A stretch of 64,000 nucleotides of DNA from Seriola aureovittata (lineage: Eukaryota > Chordata > Actinopteri > Carangiformes > Carangidae): assembly GCF_021018895.1 (NCBI RefSeq), contig NC_079377.1, positions 17,757,501-17,821,500 of the forward strand, in the 5' to 3' direction. The position numbers and the translations under genes are program-made. How positions within the stretch are numbered: the first letter of the stretch is position 1; each line of letters starts with the position of its first letter. Below are positions 1 to 13,990 of this stretch, in pieces. The notes under the pieces are model-generated. The model made no database searches. It saw only the letters and a program-made list of their open reading frames with translations, and was not told the DNA's origin.

Positions 1-471
1 ATTATGCACTATATAGCCAAAAGTATGTGGACATGTGAACATTACAACCAACTGTAACAGTGCAGTGTTGTTAGTAGGTCTGTGAACCTGACTGCAGGGA
101 TTTGCTCCCGGTCAGGCACTGATGTTGGGTGATGAGACCTTGCTCATAATCAGTGTGCTAGTTCATCCCAGGTGTTCATTGTAGTTAAAGTCAGGGCTCT
201 GTGCAGGAGGGTCAAGTTCTTCCAAATCAAACAGAGAAAACCATTTCTCTGTAGAGCTGGCCTTCTGCACAGGGGCATTGTCACATTGAAAGAGGAAAAT
301 TCTTTCACCACAGGCCTGTGCAGGATACCATTTACCATTCGAAGCTTCAGTCAGAATTTCTGGTGAATATATGAAGCGTTTTTTTTTATACTTTGTTAGC
401 ATGCAGGACTTACAGAAGCCTAAAGCATGAAAAATAGCCCCCGACCAAAGTATACAAATGTATATAGCCAA
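1..471 (-). mobile_element. Tc1/mariner transposon remnant, 3' end of transposase
   Basis: On the minus strand a frame shows FLFQCDNAPVQKASS and EELDPPAQSPDFNYNEHLG, the DNAP and PAQSPDxNPxEHLWDEL signatures of Tc1 transposases. The frame then breaks, with WDEL continuing in a neighbouring frame near 155-175. The left edge CACTATATAGCCAAAAGTAT (7-26) matches the terminal inverted repeat I know from a common fish Tc1 family. The N-terminal DNA-binding half is not recognisable to the right of 471. Inactive relic. Confidence 0.85.
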
Positions 472-2175
472 ATATTGTAGATCTGGTGTTCGGGGGTCGT
501 CTTTTTGGAGGCTAATCTTGCTTTAAGTTTTGGAAGTACAGTTCCCATTTGGGGGATGTAAATGGGAAGTGAGTAATGGTTCAGTAGGTAATGCTGTGGG
601 CCACAACTTGAGCCCTGTTGTTGTAGTCGGCAAATTAGCATAATTAAAAGTAGAATTACATATTAACTGTTCTTTTTAGCAATGCACCAGTGGATATGTA
701 GACAACTATCACTGAATTATTTTTATACTGCAGACAACTTAAAAATGTGATGAATCTCTGGCAGGTTCTGTTTATTTGCTATGGGAATCGTAGATAATGA
801 TGTACTTGCGAAGTGAGCCTACACCAAAAGAAAATTTTGATTTCATAGGTTTGTACGGTGGCATGTACTATATTGCTGACAAATGTAATCATCAATGCAT
901 AACATGAGCTCAGGGATAGCTCTTCTAGATCCAACCAGATGGACAAGCAAGGGACCAGGCAACTGAAATGGTTGTAATTGGCCATGAAACTGAAAGCAGC
1001 AGCAATGGTTGATGTAGCTGACTGAAATGGCAGCAACATCAAGAGGCTGAATGTGGGACGCTGGAGAAATAACACAGGCAGAGAAAGAAAGTCGAGACAA
1101 TGTAGAAAGAGTTAAGAGAGGCACCCAGGAACACCTGCATCAATAAAAGTGCTATCATTCTTCAAAGAGCCCCAAAGGAATCCATAAAGATATTGAAAGA
1201 AAAGCTGAAAATATTGAGTTACAGTCTGAGAGTGTCCAATAAAAACTGAGGAAACCTGAATGAACAAACATGGACAAAATTAATTTAACACATTTCATGC
1301 CATCACCTTTGTGCTGTTTATGTGAATGTGTGGTTTGGTGTGTTTATTTTTTTTTCATTTTTGGACCATCAATTATTATTAGACCTTTTGTTTTATCCAA
1401 CTTGAAAAAAATTATGCTTCATTAATTTTACTCTTTTTAAAAAAAAAAAAAAAAAATTATTTTACAAAAGAGAATTAACATAAGAAACCTAGAACAATAA
1501 AATACCCAATCCTCCACCCTCACAAATGGTAATTCAGCATCATTTAGTATTCATAAAGTTCCTTTTCATCAGTTCATGATCTTTTTTCTTTGATATGTAA
1601 TGAATTGTGTTCCCTTGTTGACTGGCCTTTCAACCCATACATATAAAAGAGTTAATAAGGTTCATGTTTGTTCTTTGAATCTTTTTAGAATAACACTGTT
1701 GAGAGAAATTTTACTTTGAAACATTTCAAAGACAGGTCTCTTAATAGTTCTTGATGAGTATACTAAAGTTAATTCATTCTTTTTTCAGTTTATAGGAGTG
1801 GTGAAAGTGATAATTGTTACTTTTTAAAGCTTTGTTTCTTCCAGTGTTTTTCCTCACAAACCATCTCCTGCTCAATGAAGTCAGAATGTTTTTACTGATG
1901 CAAATGCCCACTGAAGCTGATTTATAATACCTGATGATTTTAAAACTTATATTTTAACAACTTGAAGAAACGCGTAAATTTGAAGCACTGTTGAAGCCAT
2001 TATATTGGAAACATGCAAATCTGTAGAAGAAACGGTACACGCTGTGTTGAAATGAAACCCACTGCTCGAAAGATTATGAACTAATCAATAGAGAGAAAAA
2101 AGTAACACTTTCAAACAGTGTTATCTATGTGGCTCTATGGATGGCAGAAGTGATCAGTCCACCATGTCACCACCA
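472..2175. other. Gene-free intergenic sequence
   Basis: AT-rich, with an 18-bp A run at 1439-1456. Part of 472-641 may belong to the neighbouring Tc1 relic, but I cannot show it. Nothing else is supported. Confidence 0.5.
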
Positions 2176-2302
2176 TGAATGTCAGTTGAAAATTTCATGA
2201 CAATCCATTCAATAGTTGTAGAGATATTTCAGTCTGGACTGGAGGATGAATCCTACTGACTTTGATGAGCCCTTAACTTTTCCCCTAGCGCCACCATTGA
2301 TC
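2176..2302. repeat. Dispersed fish repeat (CTAGCGCCACCAT family), rearranged copy
   Basis: Left half reads ATTTCATGACAATCCATTCA ATAGTTGTAGAGATATTTCA in plus orientation. The right half, GATGAATCC through CCCCTAGCGCCACCA, is the middle of the same family in minus orientation. Compare the collinear copies at 16440-16960 and 24940-25055. Confidence 0.65.
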
Positions 2303-5300
2303 AGGCCTTAAATTTTTGTAAAATGTTATGTTAACATTGCACATTGTTATAATAGTCACAAGCCACCGACTGGACATTGTTTGGATCATTGTTGATTCCA
2401 ATGGCATTTACTTTTTTAAAGATTTTTTTTGTTGTTGTTTTCTTTCTTGTCTTGCAGTTCTACCTATTTGTTTTGCCTCTCAGTGACAACACAAACTATC
2501 ATGTGAAACAGTAAAAAACTAACATTGATTCATACCCTGTATAATAATGTGGGGCAGGCACATTGTAGCCAACTGAGATGCAATGATGGAACAGATGGAG
2601 GAGCAAAAGCAGAGGAAGCAAACAAATATGACTCTTGTGCAGCAACAGTAACAAAAGAACAGTAGCGCCAGGAGAAAGAACACTTCTGAATGTTTAATGT
2701 GCTCTGATGTGATCACATGGCATTGTGCTGCTTTGTGATCAGAGATTGCTTCTCCATTAAATTTCCTTCCTGTTCTCCTAAGGCAAAGATGTTTGGCAGT
2801 CAAAATAGTCAGTTGTGAGATATGCATTTTCTGTAGATCTTACAGGTCTTAAATGGCTGCTGCTCAATGTACCGATACTGAAAAAGTGTTGTTCTTTAGT
2901 CATGTTCTCTCATTTTGTACAACCAAGACTGGGCTTAATTGTGTGTTTATTCCGTCAAGGTGATACCCCAAACACACATGCCCTATCTACAGACTCCCTG
3001 GACTCGGTGATTAGAGTATCTGGTTTCTAGCAAAGGCAAAATTCAGGTCCCCTTGACTCAGGGCTTGACCAGTGCCAATCCCAGAGGCATCCATCTGGAC
3101 AAGAAACCATTCAAATCTGGACTCTGAAATACAGGAGAGGAAGGCATGGTGTTTGAGAACTACAAGTACTCTCACATTCATCTGTCAGCTGAACTTGTGT
3201 GGTGCACAGCTCAGGCCCCGGGCACTTTTGAGGATTATTGGGCTGATTAACACAATATATAAAGACCCTGACAATCACAAGGGGAATCCTTGATTTCAGG
3301 GAGCTGCAGCTTCGTTGGGAGTGATGGTATTCAAGGATTATCAGAAAGTGTGAGGATTTTACATATTCATTAATACCCATAATAGTCAATAACATCACAA
3401 AGCCAGCCTAAATCTTGCAAGCTCAGTTTTTCACTACAAGATATTAGTTTGGGAAATTCACTGAAACTCCATTGAGCCAGGCAGCTGAAGGCTAGGGTGA
3501 TTAGGACTGGTCTGCAACAACAACAACAATGAACAGTGCAGTACTTTGAATATAAACCACTTTAAATGCTGGTTCAATGCCTCTTGACTTCCTAATCCTT
3601 GTAAACAACCACTTAAACTAGGCAGTGTTTAGGTAAAACTAAGCATGATCCAGTAAGAGTGTCCAATTTCATTTTGGGGGCTAGTTAATGTCAATGTTTC
3701 TACAACTGCTATCAGTTTGAAAACATTAAAGCAAAACTGAATAACAGCTCAGCAAGTGGTTGCTCATTGAGTCAGATGCAGGAGGCGTTCAAGCTGAATG
3801 ACGAAGGTCACTTGAGAGTCAATCGCCTGTTGGTTAAAGGCTGATGTAATCATCTAAAAAGTATTTTCGGCTGATGAATCCTATTAACCCATTGGCCATT
3901 CCAACTGCGGCTATTCTTGTTCTAGCGATGTTACAGATGATGGGGTGCTCACTGGCTGCTTCAACCAACAGATGTCGCTCGTGAGCTTTCCTACTATTAT
4001 ATCTAGGTTTCCAACTGAGTTGCTCCAAATTCCCAGATGCTTAGGCTTGGCGAGGGGTCAACTTAGGCCCAGCGGGTCGCTGGACTTGGAATACATGGGC
4101 GGAAAACCCTCCAGATCAAACTGGTCCCAAGTACTTTTGGGTTGGGATTAATGAACTACACATTTTTACAGTAGAACAGTTTGTTTTCAAACTTTGTTTG
4201 CTCCTTATCCCATACGGCCTTAGAGAGGTGGAACATTGAAATCACAGTATGGTATGAATTTTACACACTATATCTTTTCACGCTTGGTCTGACAATAACT
4301 CTCACCTTCCCCTGCCGACACATGGTCAGAGATGGATGTGTAAGTATTGCGACTGTAATTCCATGTTAAAAACTCTTAACTGTATAAATTACAGTGGCAG
4401 AAAGAATACAATAGGAGTTATGGTTTTCCTGAAAAACAGAACAAAAAAAACTGTTTCCGATAACACTGTAAACTTTTGAGGTAAGACTCAAAATTCTCAG
4501 CTGTAGTTTGATGGATAGTTTATAATTGAGATATACATATATATATAATTGATTGTGTTGTGTTAAGTAAAGCAGAGATTATTCTAAGATTTCTTGAATA
4601 CATCTGCCTTTGAGCCTCTGCTGGGCAAACAGTTATTATAGCAGTCAGGTCCTCCTCTCCTTCCTCTGGATAACTATATATAAAGTAATGATATAAGACA
4701 TGAAGTTTGTAGCATCAGTAACATAACTCATGCTTATGCTCAATCCCCCGTTCTCTCACCATCTGCTGCTTGTTCCACACACACAGCAATATGAATGAAT
4801 AACACTGCAAAAATAATTGCTTTCCACTCTTAACTTGTTTACATGCCTGTGATGCTCACCCTTTCCTCAACTATTGTTTACTAATTTCAATACAGTATGA
4901 TTTGGATAGCAGTCAAGCAATTATGTCAGTAATGATGTTCCTCGAGCTACAACTATGACTGCTGACCTGCGACACAGTTTTGGAAGCCCGAACATGGTAG
5001 ATCAAAGTCCCTGACATCACTGACTCAGGAGTCAGCAGGGTAATAATGTTGGTTATACTGATAAGAATATAATAACTTGTCCTATCCTAGTGTGTCCCTG
5101 CCTTATCAGGTAATTTTATTAATTTCAGTTGGTACATTGCCTTCTGCATTTAAACTCTTTCAGACATTTTTCAGAGCAGCGAGCTGTCAGCAATAATTAT
5201 GAGCTGCCAGCTGGATCTTTTTAGGCATTTGTTTCCTGGTAGCTGAATAGTGAATGGTGCAACCAGGGCCATTTGGGACTAGCTTGGATTTTCTAGGCCA

Positions 5301-8300
5301 GATGCCCACCTAAGACCTGGGTGGTATAACATAACTTTCTTATTCTATTGCTGATACAATATCTGGGTTTGGCATTGGTATCAAAAAGATAATTTTCTTG
5401 AGATGTTACTGGATGAAAATATTTTTTTGTGTGTGTTTTTCATTCTTAATAAAAGAAAACATTTGCAAATGATAATGTTGTCTAAACACTAGCAACTGTA
5501 CAAGAGCTTTGCTTTATAATTGGGAAAGTGTCTGTTCAAAGAATAAGTAAAAAGAATTGAGTCCCACCTTAAGCTGCAGTGCTGATTGAACATGTTGTAT
5601 CATTGTCAAAATGAATCTTTACATTCATTCTTATCACCAAAAAGGATGACTCTGCAAAATGTTAAATTTTAGGATGACGTCAAATCGTGGTTTGAACCTT
5701 ATTTATGGCAGTGTATTCTTTGATTTAATTCAACAAAGTGCTTTGCAGCTGGGGAGGTAATGTCATTGTGTATATTTGCTATATCAGATTTATCAGATAA
5801 ACCATTTTCTTGTTCCATCAATTATCTTTGCATGTGCTGGTTGTACATACAGTATATCATTTATTGGACACAGTACCTTTTAATTAAACAAATGAGTCCC
5901 CTGAGATCAAAATGCTGGCTCGAGTGGACATGTGCACTCAGTTTGCATCTGCAACTGCCAAAAACCATTTCCGTCAAAGTTTGAAACACCCACTACTGTC
6001 CAGAGAAATCATCCACTAACACTGTGGGACAGCAGAGCCAATCTAACAGCAGCAGTCTTATAAAATTGTTTAGAAGGCCAAAACTATGAATCATAATATG
6101 CTGCTTTATTTGTTCACAACATCATCATTAGACAGATTGCATTTTAATGATCCCATCCACCTTTGAAGTCTGTCAAAATACATGTCTAAAGTACTTAAAC
6201 ACACACATGTTGTGTTTGAGGTCAGAGGTGCACACAAAGAGGACAGTTAGTTACTGCATCACAGCATGAGATCACGCTGAGCCATCTAAAACCATTTCAG
6301 TCAAATTCAACAGGATTTTTCTGGGGTCGGCGTGACTGTGTGTTTCTGGACACGTTGTTTCTTATCAAGTAACAAACCGCAAAAAGAGAACTAAGCTGAT
6401 ATGACAATAATGCCACCAATATTTCAGGGCATCTAGAAACCGCTGGCACATTTTCAGTGATGTAAAAGAAACCAAGTCATTTTTAAAAACTACAGTACAA
6501 AACTGGAGCAAGAACTTAATATAATTACCCCACAAATACCTATGAAATACATAATATCACCTTGTTATAGGGTTCAGGGGGCATGAAGCATTGTCTTTAC
6601 CCTCTAGGCATAACAGAATATAAAGTATCTACGGCTGAGCGATCAAGTATCCAATTGAAAACGCAGTTTGAATAAGTTATTTTTTTCATCCCAAAAGCAA
6701 TGATTTTATTTATAACCTACATAAACAGTGTCTTAACAATCTGTAGGAGGTGAAAGTTGTAGTCTGGAACTTTCTGGGAAATGTACTCAGCCATAGTTAA
6801 GTAATGCTATTTATGTGAGTTGGCAAAACAGAAAAATTATTGTACTATTTCTGCGCGGCTAAAGATGGACACCCCACCCAGTGGGGAAAAAAGACTGGAG
6901 TTTTTGCTGTTCAAAAAATGCAGTTGTAGGTCTTACATTGATTTAATTATCCAGGTGATCACCTCTCATGTCAATTTCATCCATCCATACATGGTGACTT
7001 ACTTTAGTTTTATGCCTAACTGGTCATTTTAATAATGAAAATGTATTAGCTTAGTTGACTGTCATTTAATTGAACCATGGGAGGCCAAACAACCACGTTA
7101 TTTTATCTGATTCTGTTCATGTAGAAGAAGATCAAATGTACAAACATATGTTGTTTACTGTTTGTAGACCACAACTACAGCAACAACTGCCTAGAGTTTG
7201 AATTTTGCAATATTGGTCAGAAAAAATACAGTATTTTAGATATTTTCCTCAAATTGTTCAACTTGTCACATCAGTCAAGAGTGATATATTGATTATGTTA
7301 ATGTTTCCATCACCATGGCGTTGTGGTTTCTGTGTTTTCACACAACACAGCACAGAAATGGTTGTGTACTCACTTTGATTGGTCTCTAATTTGATAAGAG
7401 TAGCTAATATTTTGTCAGGTTTATCTGCGTGTTTGTGAATTTATTCGCATGAAATTGCAAACATCTGTTTGTCAGAAGACAGATGATTCTCCTACTGCTG
7501 CCAGATTGCTGCCACTCACAAATTAGTCACTCAGCTATGACTTGTTAAAATCCATGAACTCCATAAAAGAAGTCTGAAGCATGAGAGAAGCTTCTGAAAG
7601 ACTGCTCACTAGAAGTGCTTATTAAGGAAAAAGGGATTTCTATAGACACCAAAAAGTACAGATTCTTTATAGTCTCACATTGATGGCAGTAATATAGACC
7701 TCATTAATATGCAGTTTAGCTGAATGTGACCTTAGCTCTGAATCCATAGTGTAATCAGTGGAGAATAGCTATGTTTGGCTGCTTGTTGTTCCAATGTGAT
7801 GTAACGTCAGAGTGTAAACTTCTAGAAAATGTAGCTTGGACCACTTTTTGAAGTTACAATAAAGTTTAACCTGAACACAGTTTTTTCAAAAAAGACTTGC
7901 AACGCACTCGCTCATGTGCTCTTTTTACCACATAATAACAAATTAATGATAGTTTATACCCACCTATGATAGTGTACCTAAAAGCATTAATAATATGCCC
8001 ATTACAGGTTGCATCATAAATGTGCAGCATTTGTATTGCTTGGTTTACCTGCCCTGACTTTATCAAAACCAGCTCTCACTACATAAAAAAAACCCATATG
8101 GCTTCATGTTGCTGAGGGACTGTTGCTACAGGCAGACTGTGAAATACAATACAGGAAGTCCAGCTTGAAACATAGATCCATGAGTTTGAAAGCTTATCAG
8201 ACATCAAACACGGCATGCTGGCTGTAATGAGACAAGATTTTAGAGGATTTTACATATCTGGAAAGTACAGTTTTTACAGTGTTGGTCATTTTATTAATTA

Positions 8301-10669
8301 CTAATACACGGATGTTTTAAAGGTTGTGTGTTTGTTTTCAATGGCTGGCCCGGCAAATACATCAAAACGTGACACCAATGATTTCATATTAAATGCAAGC
8401 TCGGGAACTCGTAATCCACACAGTTGATTCAATTGCTTTTAGCTAATTAAAGAAATTAGTCACAACTGCTGGAAACGTTAAGAAAATGTTGACTCCCGAA
8501 TGTATCAAAAAGTAATTATATTTTGATTATGTTTTGTGTAATGAGAAACTAGTTGGTTTTATGTTGCTGACAACTATAATTATAGATATTTTGAAATTCT
8601 AAAATGTGCTGATGGTGGTTACATGAGTGTGAGACTGGTGGCTCTGAGTTTGCTCATACCCTAAAACAACCCCTGGATAAATGTACACAATAACACAAGT
8701 CTCCATTAGAGAACATTTTCGAAACATCTGTGGGCTGATCCATGCCGCAAGAGCACCATTTCTCTTGGAGACATTCTTTGACAGGATGAGACAAGTTAGA
8801 TTTTCCTGGCAGATTGGTTAAAGGAAGGGACGATTGGAGCTGCCACAGCTACATTGATGTGGAGATGGAATCGATGTCCAGCTTTGATTGGACACTGAAG
8901 ATAAACATCTCACATGGATCAAAGTCACTTAGGAATCTGCCGGGAGGGAATGTCATTAAGTTTTCTTTGCTCACAAAGCCTCATTGTGTCTTTGCTTTGC
9001 AAGTGTTGTGGCTTAGAAAACTGTAAGAATAATGATCAAGTTGCTCTTTAGAGTCCAGGGTTATAGTCATAGTCAGAAAAGACAGTAACATGCAAGTTAT
9101 TCAGAAATCTGACGTAATAAATAGTTTTTATTCAAACATGAGTGACCCTTGTCTCTGCAGCAGCGTAACACTCACTCATTCAAATTCCTGCAGCCAGACA
9201 TTCACTAGTTGTTGGTGACTTGACTTTGTGGCACTGAAAAATGACATGTCGAGAGCAGTTTCTATGGGAACAACTTTCATGGCTATGCGGCGCCTCTCCT
9301 GTTGTCGATTCACAAGTTGAAGGATAATCTGTGGAAGCGGAATCAAAACATAAATCTGAGGAAGAAATTAATCAAATTTAAATCATATTTTGTGTACCGG
9401 GACCTTGCCTTGTGCGCATGGCTGACCCCATAATTTGTAGAGCAACAGGTTTTGATTTGAATCCCTGATGAATATTTTGTATGTCATTATGAGGTCCAGT
9501 AAATCACAGACAGAGAATTACATGCTGCAGAGATTTAAATGGCTGAAGACATGTATAGAGAGCTGTTAATTACCTTGTTAATTGGCTCACTGTTTACACG
9601 TTAATATGCAAATGTGTAAGTGACAAGTGCATCTCTTTCTGATGACTCATGCACAAAGGTTCATGATTAGACTATTGCTACTGCCATAGATTCTTTCTTT
9701 TATGTGCTCTTCATTTAGAAAAGTGATTTTTTTTCATTTCACGTGTGGACTTGTATGTTCCGTTTGCTGTTGGCTCTCTACAGTCTGAATATAAGCACAA
9801 ACACCATTATGTGCTCAGCTTGTTTTCAATATTTTTAAGCTTGTGTTCATGTTTTTGACAGCGAGTTTATTTGTGCTGAGCTTAAGGGCTTTATTTATGA
9901 AATTTGTCCTTTTTAGGTTTTGGTGCTCATTATTTCAAATTGAGAAACAGCGTTGAGATAATGGGGAAGAAAGACCTCTTGAAAGCAATTTCAAGTGAAA
10001 TGTCAGGCTAATCGGAAATGCAAGCCTCTCTGTATTCTTAATCCATTAATGATAAAATAAGTATTTTGCTCTACTATAAATAATTTCACATTTATATACT
10101 GAACAGAGCTCGTTGAGTGTATGATTATGTAATATGTTTTTAATTTATGTTTATTTTTCACCCAAATAGGCAGTAATAAACAAGTTATGTTACATACAGA
10201 GGCAAGTGTGTTGCAGCTGCTGAGGATACATAAACCCAACTACAGGTTGTTGCATTTAGCACTGAATCAAGAATCTTCTGCTATGTTTGCTTTTTGTAAG
10301 GTATAAATATAATCACTCTGTGAAGCAAAGAGAAAGCAATGTGCATAAGACACCAGGTATAATAAGGGAGGAACTTTTCAGTGTGTATGCAGAAAGATTC
10401 TGTCACTGGGATTCAGTTTTATGTTCTTTTTTCTTTCTTTTTTTTAGGCATTAAGTATTGGGACAAAGATTTCTGAACGCGGATGAAAGCTGTTGATGGG
10501 GAGTGGGAGGAAGGGCCCAAGGCTGGTCCGTGGTGTGGATGCTGATGAACTGATGTTGTAATTTGCTAATGAGATCTAAGCTGTCTCTTCTCTCTGGCTT
10601 TGTCCATATGAAGGGACATCTGCCCTGCCGTGGGCACCGAGACAGCACCCTAGTGTACAAACCAGTCTG

Positions 10670-10672
<3 letters not shown>
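2303..10672. other. Gene-free intergenic sequence
   Basis: About 8.4 kb with no coding signal and no transposon I can name. Two short stretches look denser in homeodomain/POU-type words than their surroundings (5170-5222 and 9556-9616); see findings. Confidence 0.5.
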
Positions 10673-10746
<74 letters not shown>

Positions 10747-10763
10747 GTGTGTGTGTGTGTGTG
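10673..10763. repeat. (GT)n microsatellite, 91 bp
   Basis: GT dinucleotides with two GTAT interruptions near 10734-10742. Confidence 0.97.
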
Positions 10764-12230
10764 GAGGATGAAATGGACACACACCGTTCTCACCTGACAT
10801 CCTACATTTCTTGTGAGCTAGAGGAAACAGAACTTGAGAAGGAGGTCCAAACTCGCAAAGATGCTGAGGCGTTCAAAACCGTTTCAACACGTTTATAAAT
10901 AGCACAGGGGGGGCCGAAGCACAGACGTTTGGCAGGCCGCCCTCGTCAGTGTGCTGTGACAGAACTCTCTGCAGGCTTTTTATGAACTGTGTGCAATTAC
11001 TTAATTAGTGAATTCACTGAGTGTAGCAAAATACCATGCCAAATGACATTTTTTGGGCCAAGCACAGATCATTTAAAATGCCAGATTTAAGCTGGCAGGA
11101 GTCAACAAGCAGATTTACCTCCCTATAACTTAAACTAAATGAGTGTGACTAAAAACAGTTGTAATGATTGTGAATATTCAAAGCATGTAGATGAAGCAAC
11201 TGTTTAAATATTCAGCATCGCCGTAACTTCTATACAGGGACTTCAGTAGTTCAGACATGTTGTAAAATATTTGTCAAATCATTGTCTGTTGTCTATCTAA
11301 AGATATTCAATAAGTTGTCACTAACAAATATTTTCATTGTTATTTTAGAAGTTTTAGATTTGCTTTGTCCCAAAAAATTCGAAAATATGAGCCAAATATT
11401 CACATGTGAGAAGTTGGAAGTGCAAAATGTTTTGCTTGATAAGTGACATATACCCATATGTGATTATCAAAGTAGTTGGCGATAGAATCTCTGTTGCTCT
11501 TATTGAATAATCAGTTAAAAGACTGATCATTTCTGCACTAACATTCATTTGGAAAAGGGAGGTTATTCTACAGGACTTCAAGAATCAAGTACATGTTTCA
11601 CAAAAGTGTTTTCAGCCACCTGAGACATTTTTCATGGATCAAACACAAATGTATTCTTGTATTTGAGTGATCACCGTTAAAAGGTTTTTTTTTTTTTTTT
11701 TTTTTTTAACCAAGGTACCAAAGGCAGTTTCTTCATGTTGAATATCCTTGAATGAAAATTCTCAATGTGTGTGTGACCTTATCAGAAATCCTGTTACATT
11801 TTATCTAAATGCAAATAAGAGAGGATTTTGGAAAAAACTATTGTGAATTTTATTAGACAATACAAAATACAAATGAAGTGTTTGCAGGTTATTAAATGAT
11901 AGAATAAAATTGTTTTTGACATTTTATTTATCAGTGTGTCTTTCCTGCTTGTAAAATAAACAGAAGAAACCTTGCTGCTGACGGTGTCCTGTGTTTCATC
12001 TGTGAATGCAGGATGTTTAAAACAAGACCTGACTTTTAATTATTGAGCAGCCATTTGAATAACCAAAGCGACTTTGTAATGATAATCTCAGTTTGACACT
12101 CATAATTCACCTTAAATCCACTTTCAATTCACTTGCCAGAGCAGCTGCTGAAGCTTGCAGCAGTTTAGTTCTGCCCTGCTGACACAAGTTGTGTGCCACT
12201 TTGGAACTGATGCCACTTGGAATTGAGCAC

Positions 12231-12231
<1 letters not shown>

Positions 12232-12289
<58 letters not shown>
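12232..12289. repeat. (CA)n microsatellite, 58 bp
   Basis: Pure CA tract. A shorter (GT)n tract of about 20 bp follows at 12408-12427 in opposite dinucleotide orientation, so the pair could form an imperfect inverted repeat with a loop of about 120 bases. Confidence 0.97.
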
Positions 12290-12291
<2 letters not shown>

Positions 12292-13024
12292 ACCTCTTCA
12301 ACTCTTGTCTGTTTTGGAGAGTGCAGGCTGACTCACCCAAACTGAAGGCATGAACTCCAAATATAGACAACTTGAACTCGGGACAATAATACTTCATGTG
12401 CATAAGAGTGTGTGTGTGTGTGTGTGTTTGTGTGAAGGTTGTATCCATATCTGTATTTTGTCATTTTACTCTCGCCAGAAATAAATTTCTGTTCCGTCCT
12501 TCGAACATGCTGACCACATCTGTCAGAGTTTTGAGATTAATATTCAAGCTGCGCAGTCGTCCTCCTAACACCATTACTCATCCAGCATCTTCATACAGCA
12601 GTTTGCACTACAAGGCCTAACAGCGCTACCCAGAGCGTAACAATTATTTGTTGAACTTCTGTCTCTCAAACACAATTCATCAGATGGGGTAGAGACTCTA
12701 ACAGACAAATATTGCTTCTGACTTCATGTAATAAATATTTTGAATTTTTCCTGGCTCTGTCAAGTCCCATTTGGCACTAACATCATCTCAAATGGGAGAT
12801 GGGCTTGTTTGATACTGACTCAAATTGTCCGCAGATGAAGTTACATGTTGAGAAACAAAGGGAGCAGCTGTTTTACAGTGATACAGTTTGTTTGATGGGT
12901 AAACTCTTGGCTCTGTTTACAAGTACATGAGAAACCAGGTTAGTGGGGGAAAATTGATTACACCAGGAAATCAGTAATTGAAGCATTCATAGCTTTAAAC
13001 CTTAGACTCTGGGCTGTAATTTGC

Positions 13025-13257
13025 TGCCAAAGGTGCTTCAACTAAGTACCAAGTAAAGGGTCTGAATACTGTCAGTTTTCACTTTTTCCTTTTAACACAT
13101 TTGCAAAAAACATTCTAAATTCTGTGTTCCTTTGTCATTACGGGGTATTGAGTAAAGATGAATGAGGAAAAATGAATTTAATTGATTTTAGCATAAAGCT
13201 GCAACATAAAAAGTAAAAACAGTGAAGGGGTCTGAAGACTTTCTGAATGCACTGTAC
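13025..13257 (+). mobile_element. Tc1-like transposon terminal fragment
   Basis: The words AAGTAAAGGGTCTGAATACT, TTTGCAAAAAACATTCTAAA, CATTACGGGGTATTGAGTA and the end GGGGTCTGAAGACTTTCTGA ATGCACTGTA are the known right-end region of a widespread fish Tc1 family. Only the non-coding end survives; no transposase is present. Confidence 0.8.
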
Positions 13258-13804
13258 TTCTACTTGCTCCGTGCAAACCATGGTTACTCTAAAAGTTGCA
13301 CTTGCAGCTGCTCAGGCCCCCCTCCCCCCCACCCACTGAGGTTGGCATATTTTAACTGTATTAAGTACATAAGATGCTGCTTGTTGTTTTTCTTTCTTTC
13401 TTTCTTTTATTTTTTTAATGGAGTATTTGGACGGATGCTGCAGTGAGGGAGCATCTGTTGGCCACCATATTAGCCATGCCTGTACTCATAAATTCTCCCC
13501 CTGAAAAGCTTATAGTGTGGAGTTTTTCTTGACACTGCAGAGAGATTTAATTTAACTTTATATTTATGATTGAAGTTGTAGTTATAGGTGGTATTTCATT
13601 GGACTGCAGCCATGGAAACGGCCTTATTTAGACTCCTAGAAGCTTTTATTCTCGATGTTAGCAGAGGCTGGTTCGAGATCTGTCAGCTTTAGTAGACGTC
13701 AAAGCACTGGACAGCATTTTGTAATACAGAGACGGGATTTTACAACTCTGGAAAGTTATGGTGACAGCAGTTATTTTATTGAGGTAGTGAGGTAAACAGT
13801 AGAA

Positions 13805-13990
13805 AATTGTGGGTGTCCTGGTAGTCCAGTGTTTAAGACACATACTCGTACAGTTGCAACATCCCCGGTTTGATGCCAGATGGAAACCTTGGTTGCATAC
13901 ACCGTCCCCCCTCTCTCACCCCATGTTTTTCTTGTCTGTCTCTACTGTCACTTTCAATAAAGGATAATATCTGCCATCAATCGTCAAACA
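13805..13990 (+). mobile_element. tRNA-derived SINE
   Basis: The head carries a degenerate box A (TGGTAGTCCAGTGTTTAAGA) and box B (CCGGTTTGATGCC). The body has CCATGTTTTTCTTGTCTGTC and TCTACTGTCACTTTCAATAA AGG, and the tail is A-rich (AAACAAAACAAAAC). This is the familiar fish SINE whose body ends in TCAATAAAGG. Box mismatches suggest an old, inactive copy. Confidence 0.75.

Noticed and set aside
10451..10898. His/Thr or Cys/Val repeat proteins over the GT tract
   Set aside because: Pure translation of a dinucleotide microsatellite. The same applies at 12107-12448 and 56664-56980.
13316..13335. C-rich run as a possible i-motif or G-quadruplex site
   Set aside because: A single short C run, without the four tracts needed.
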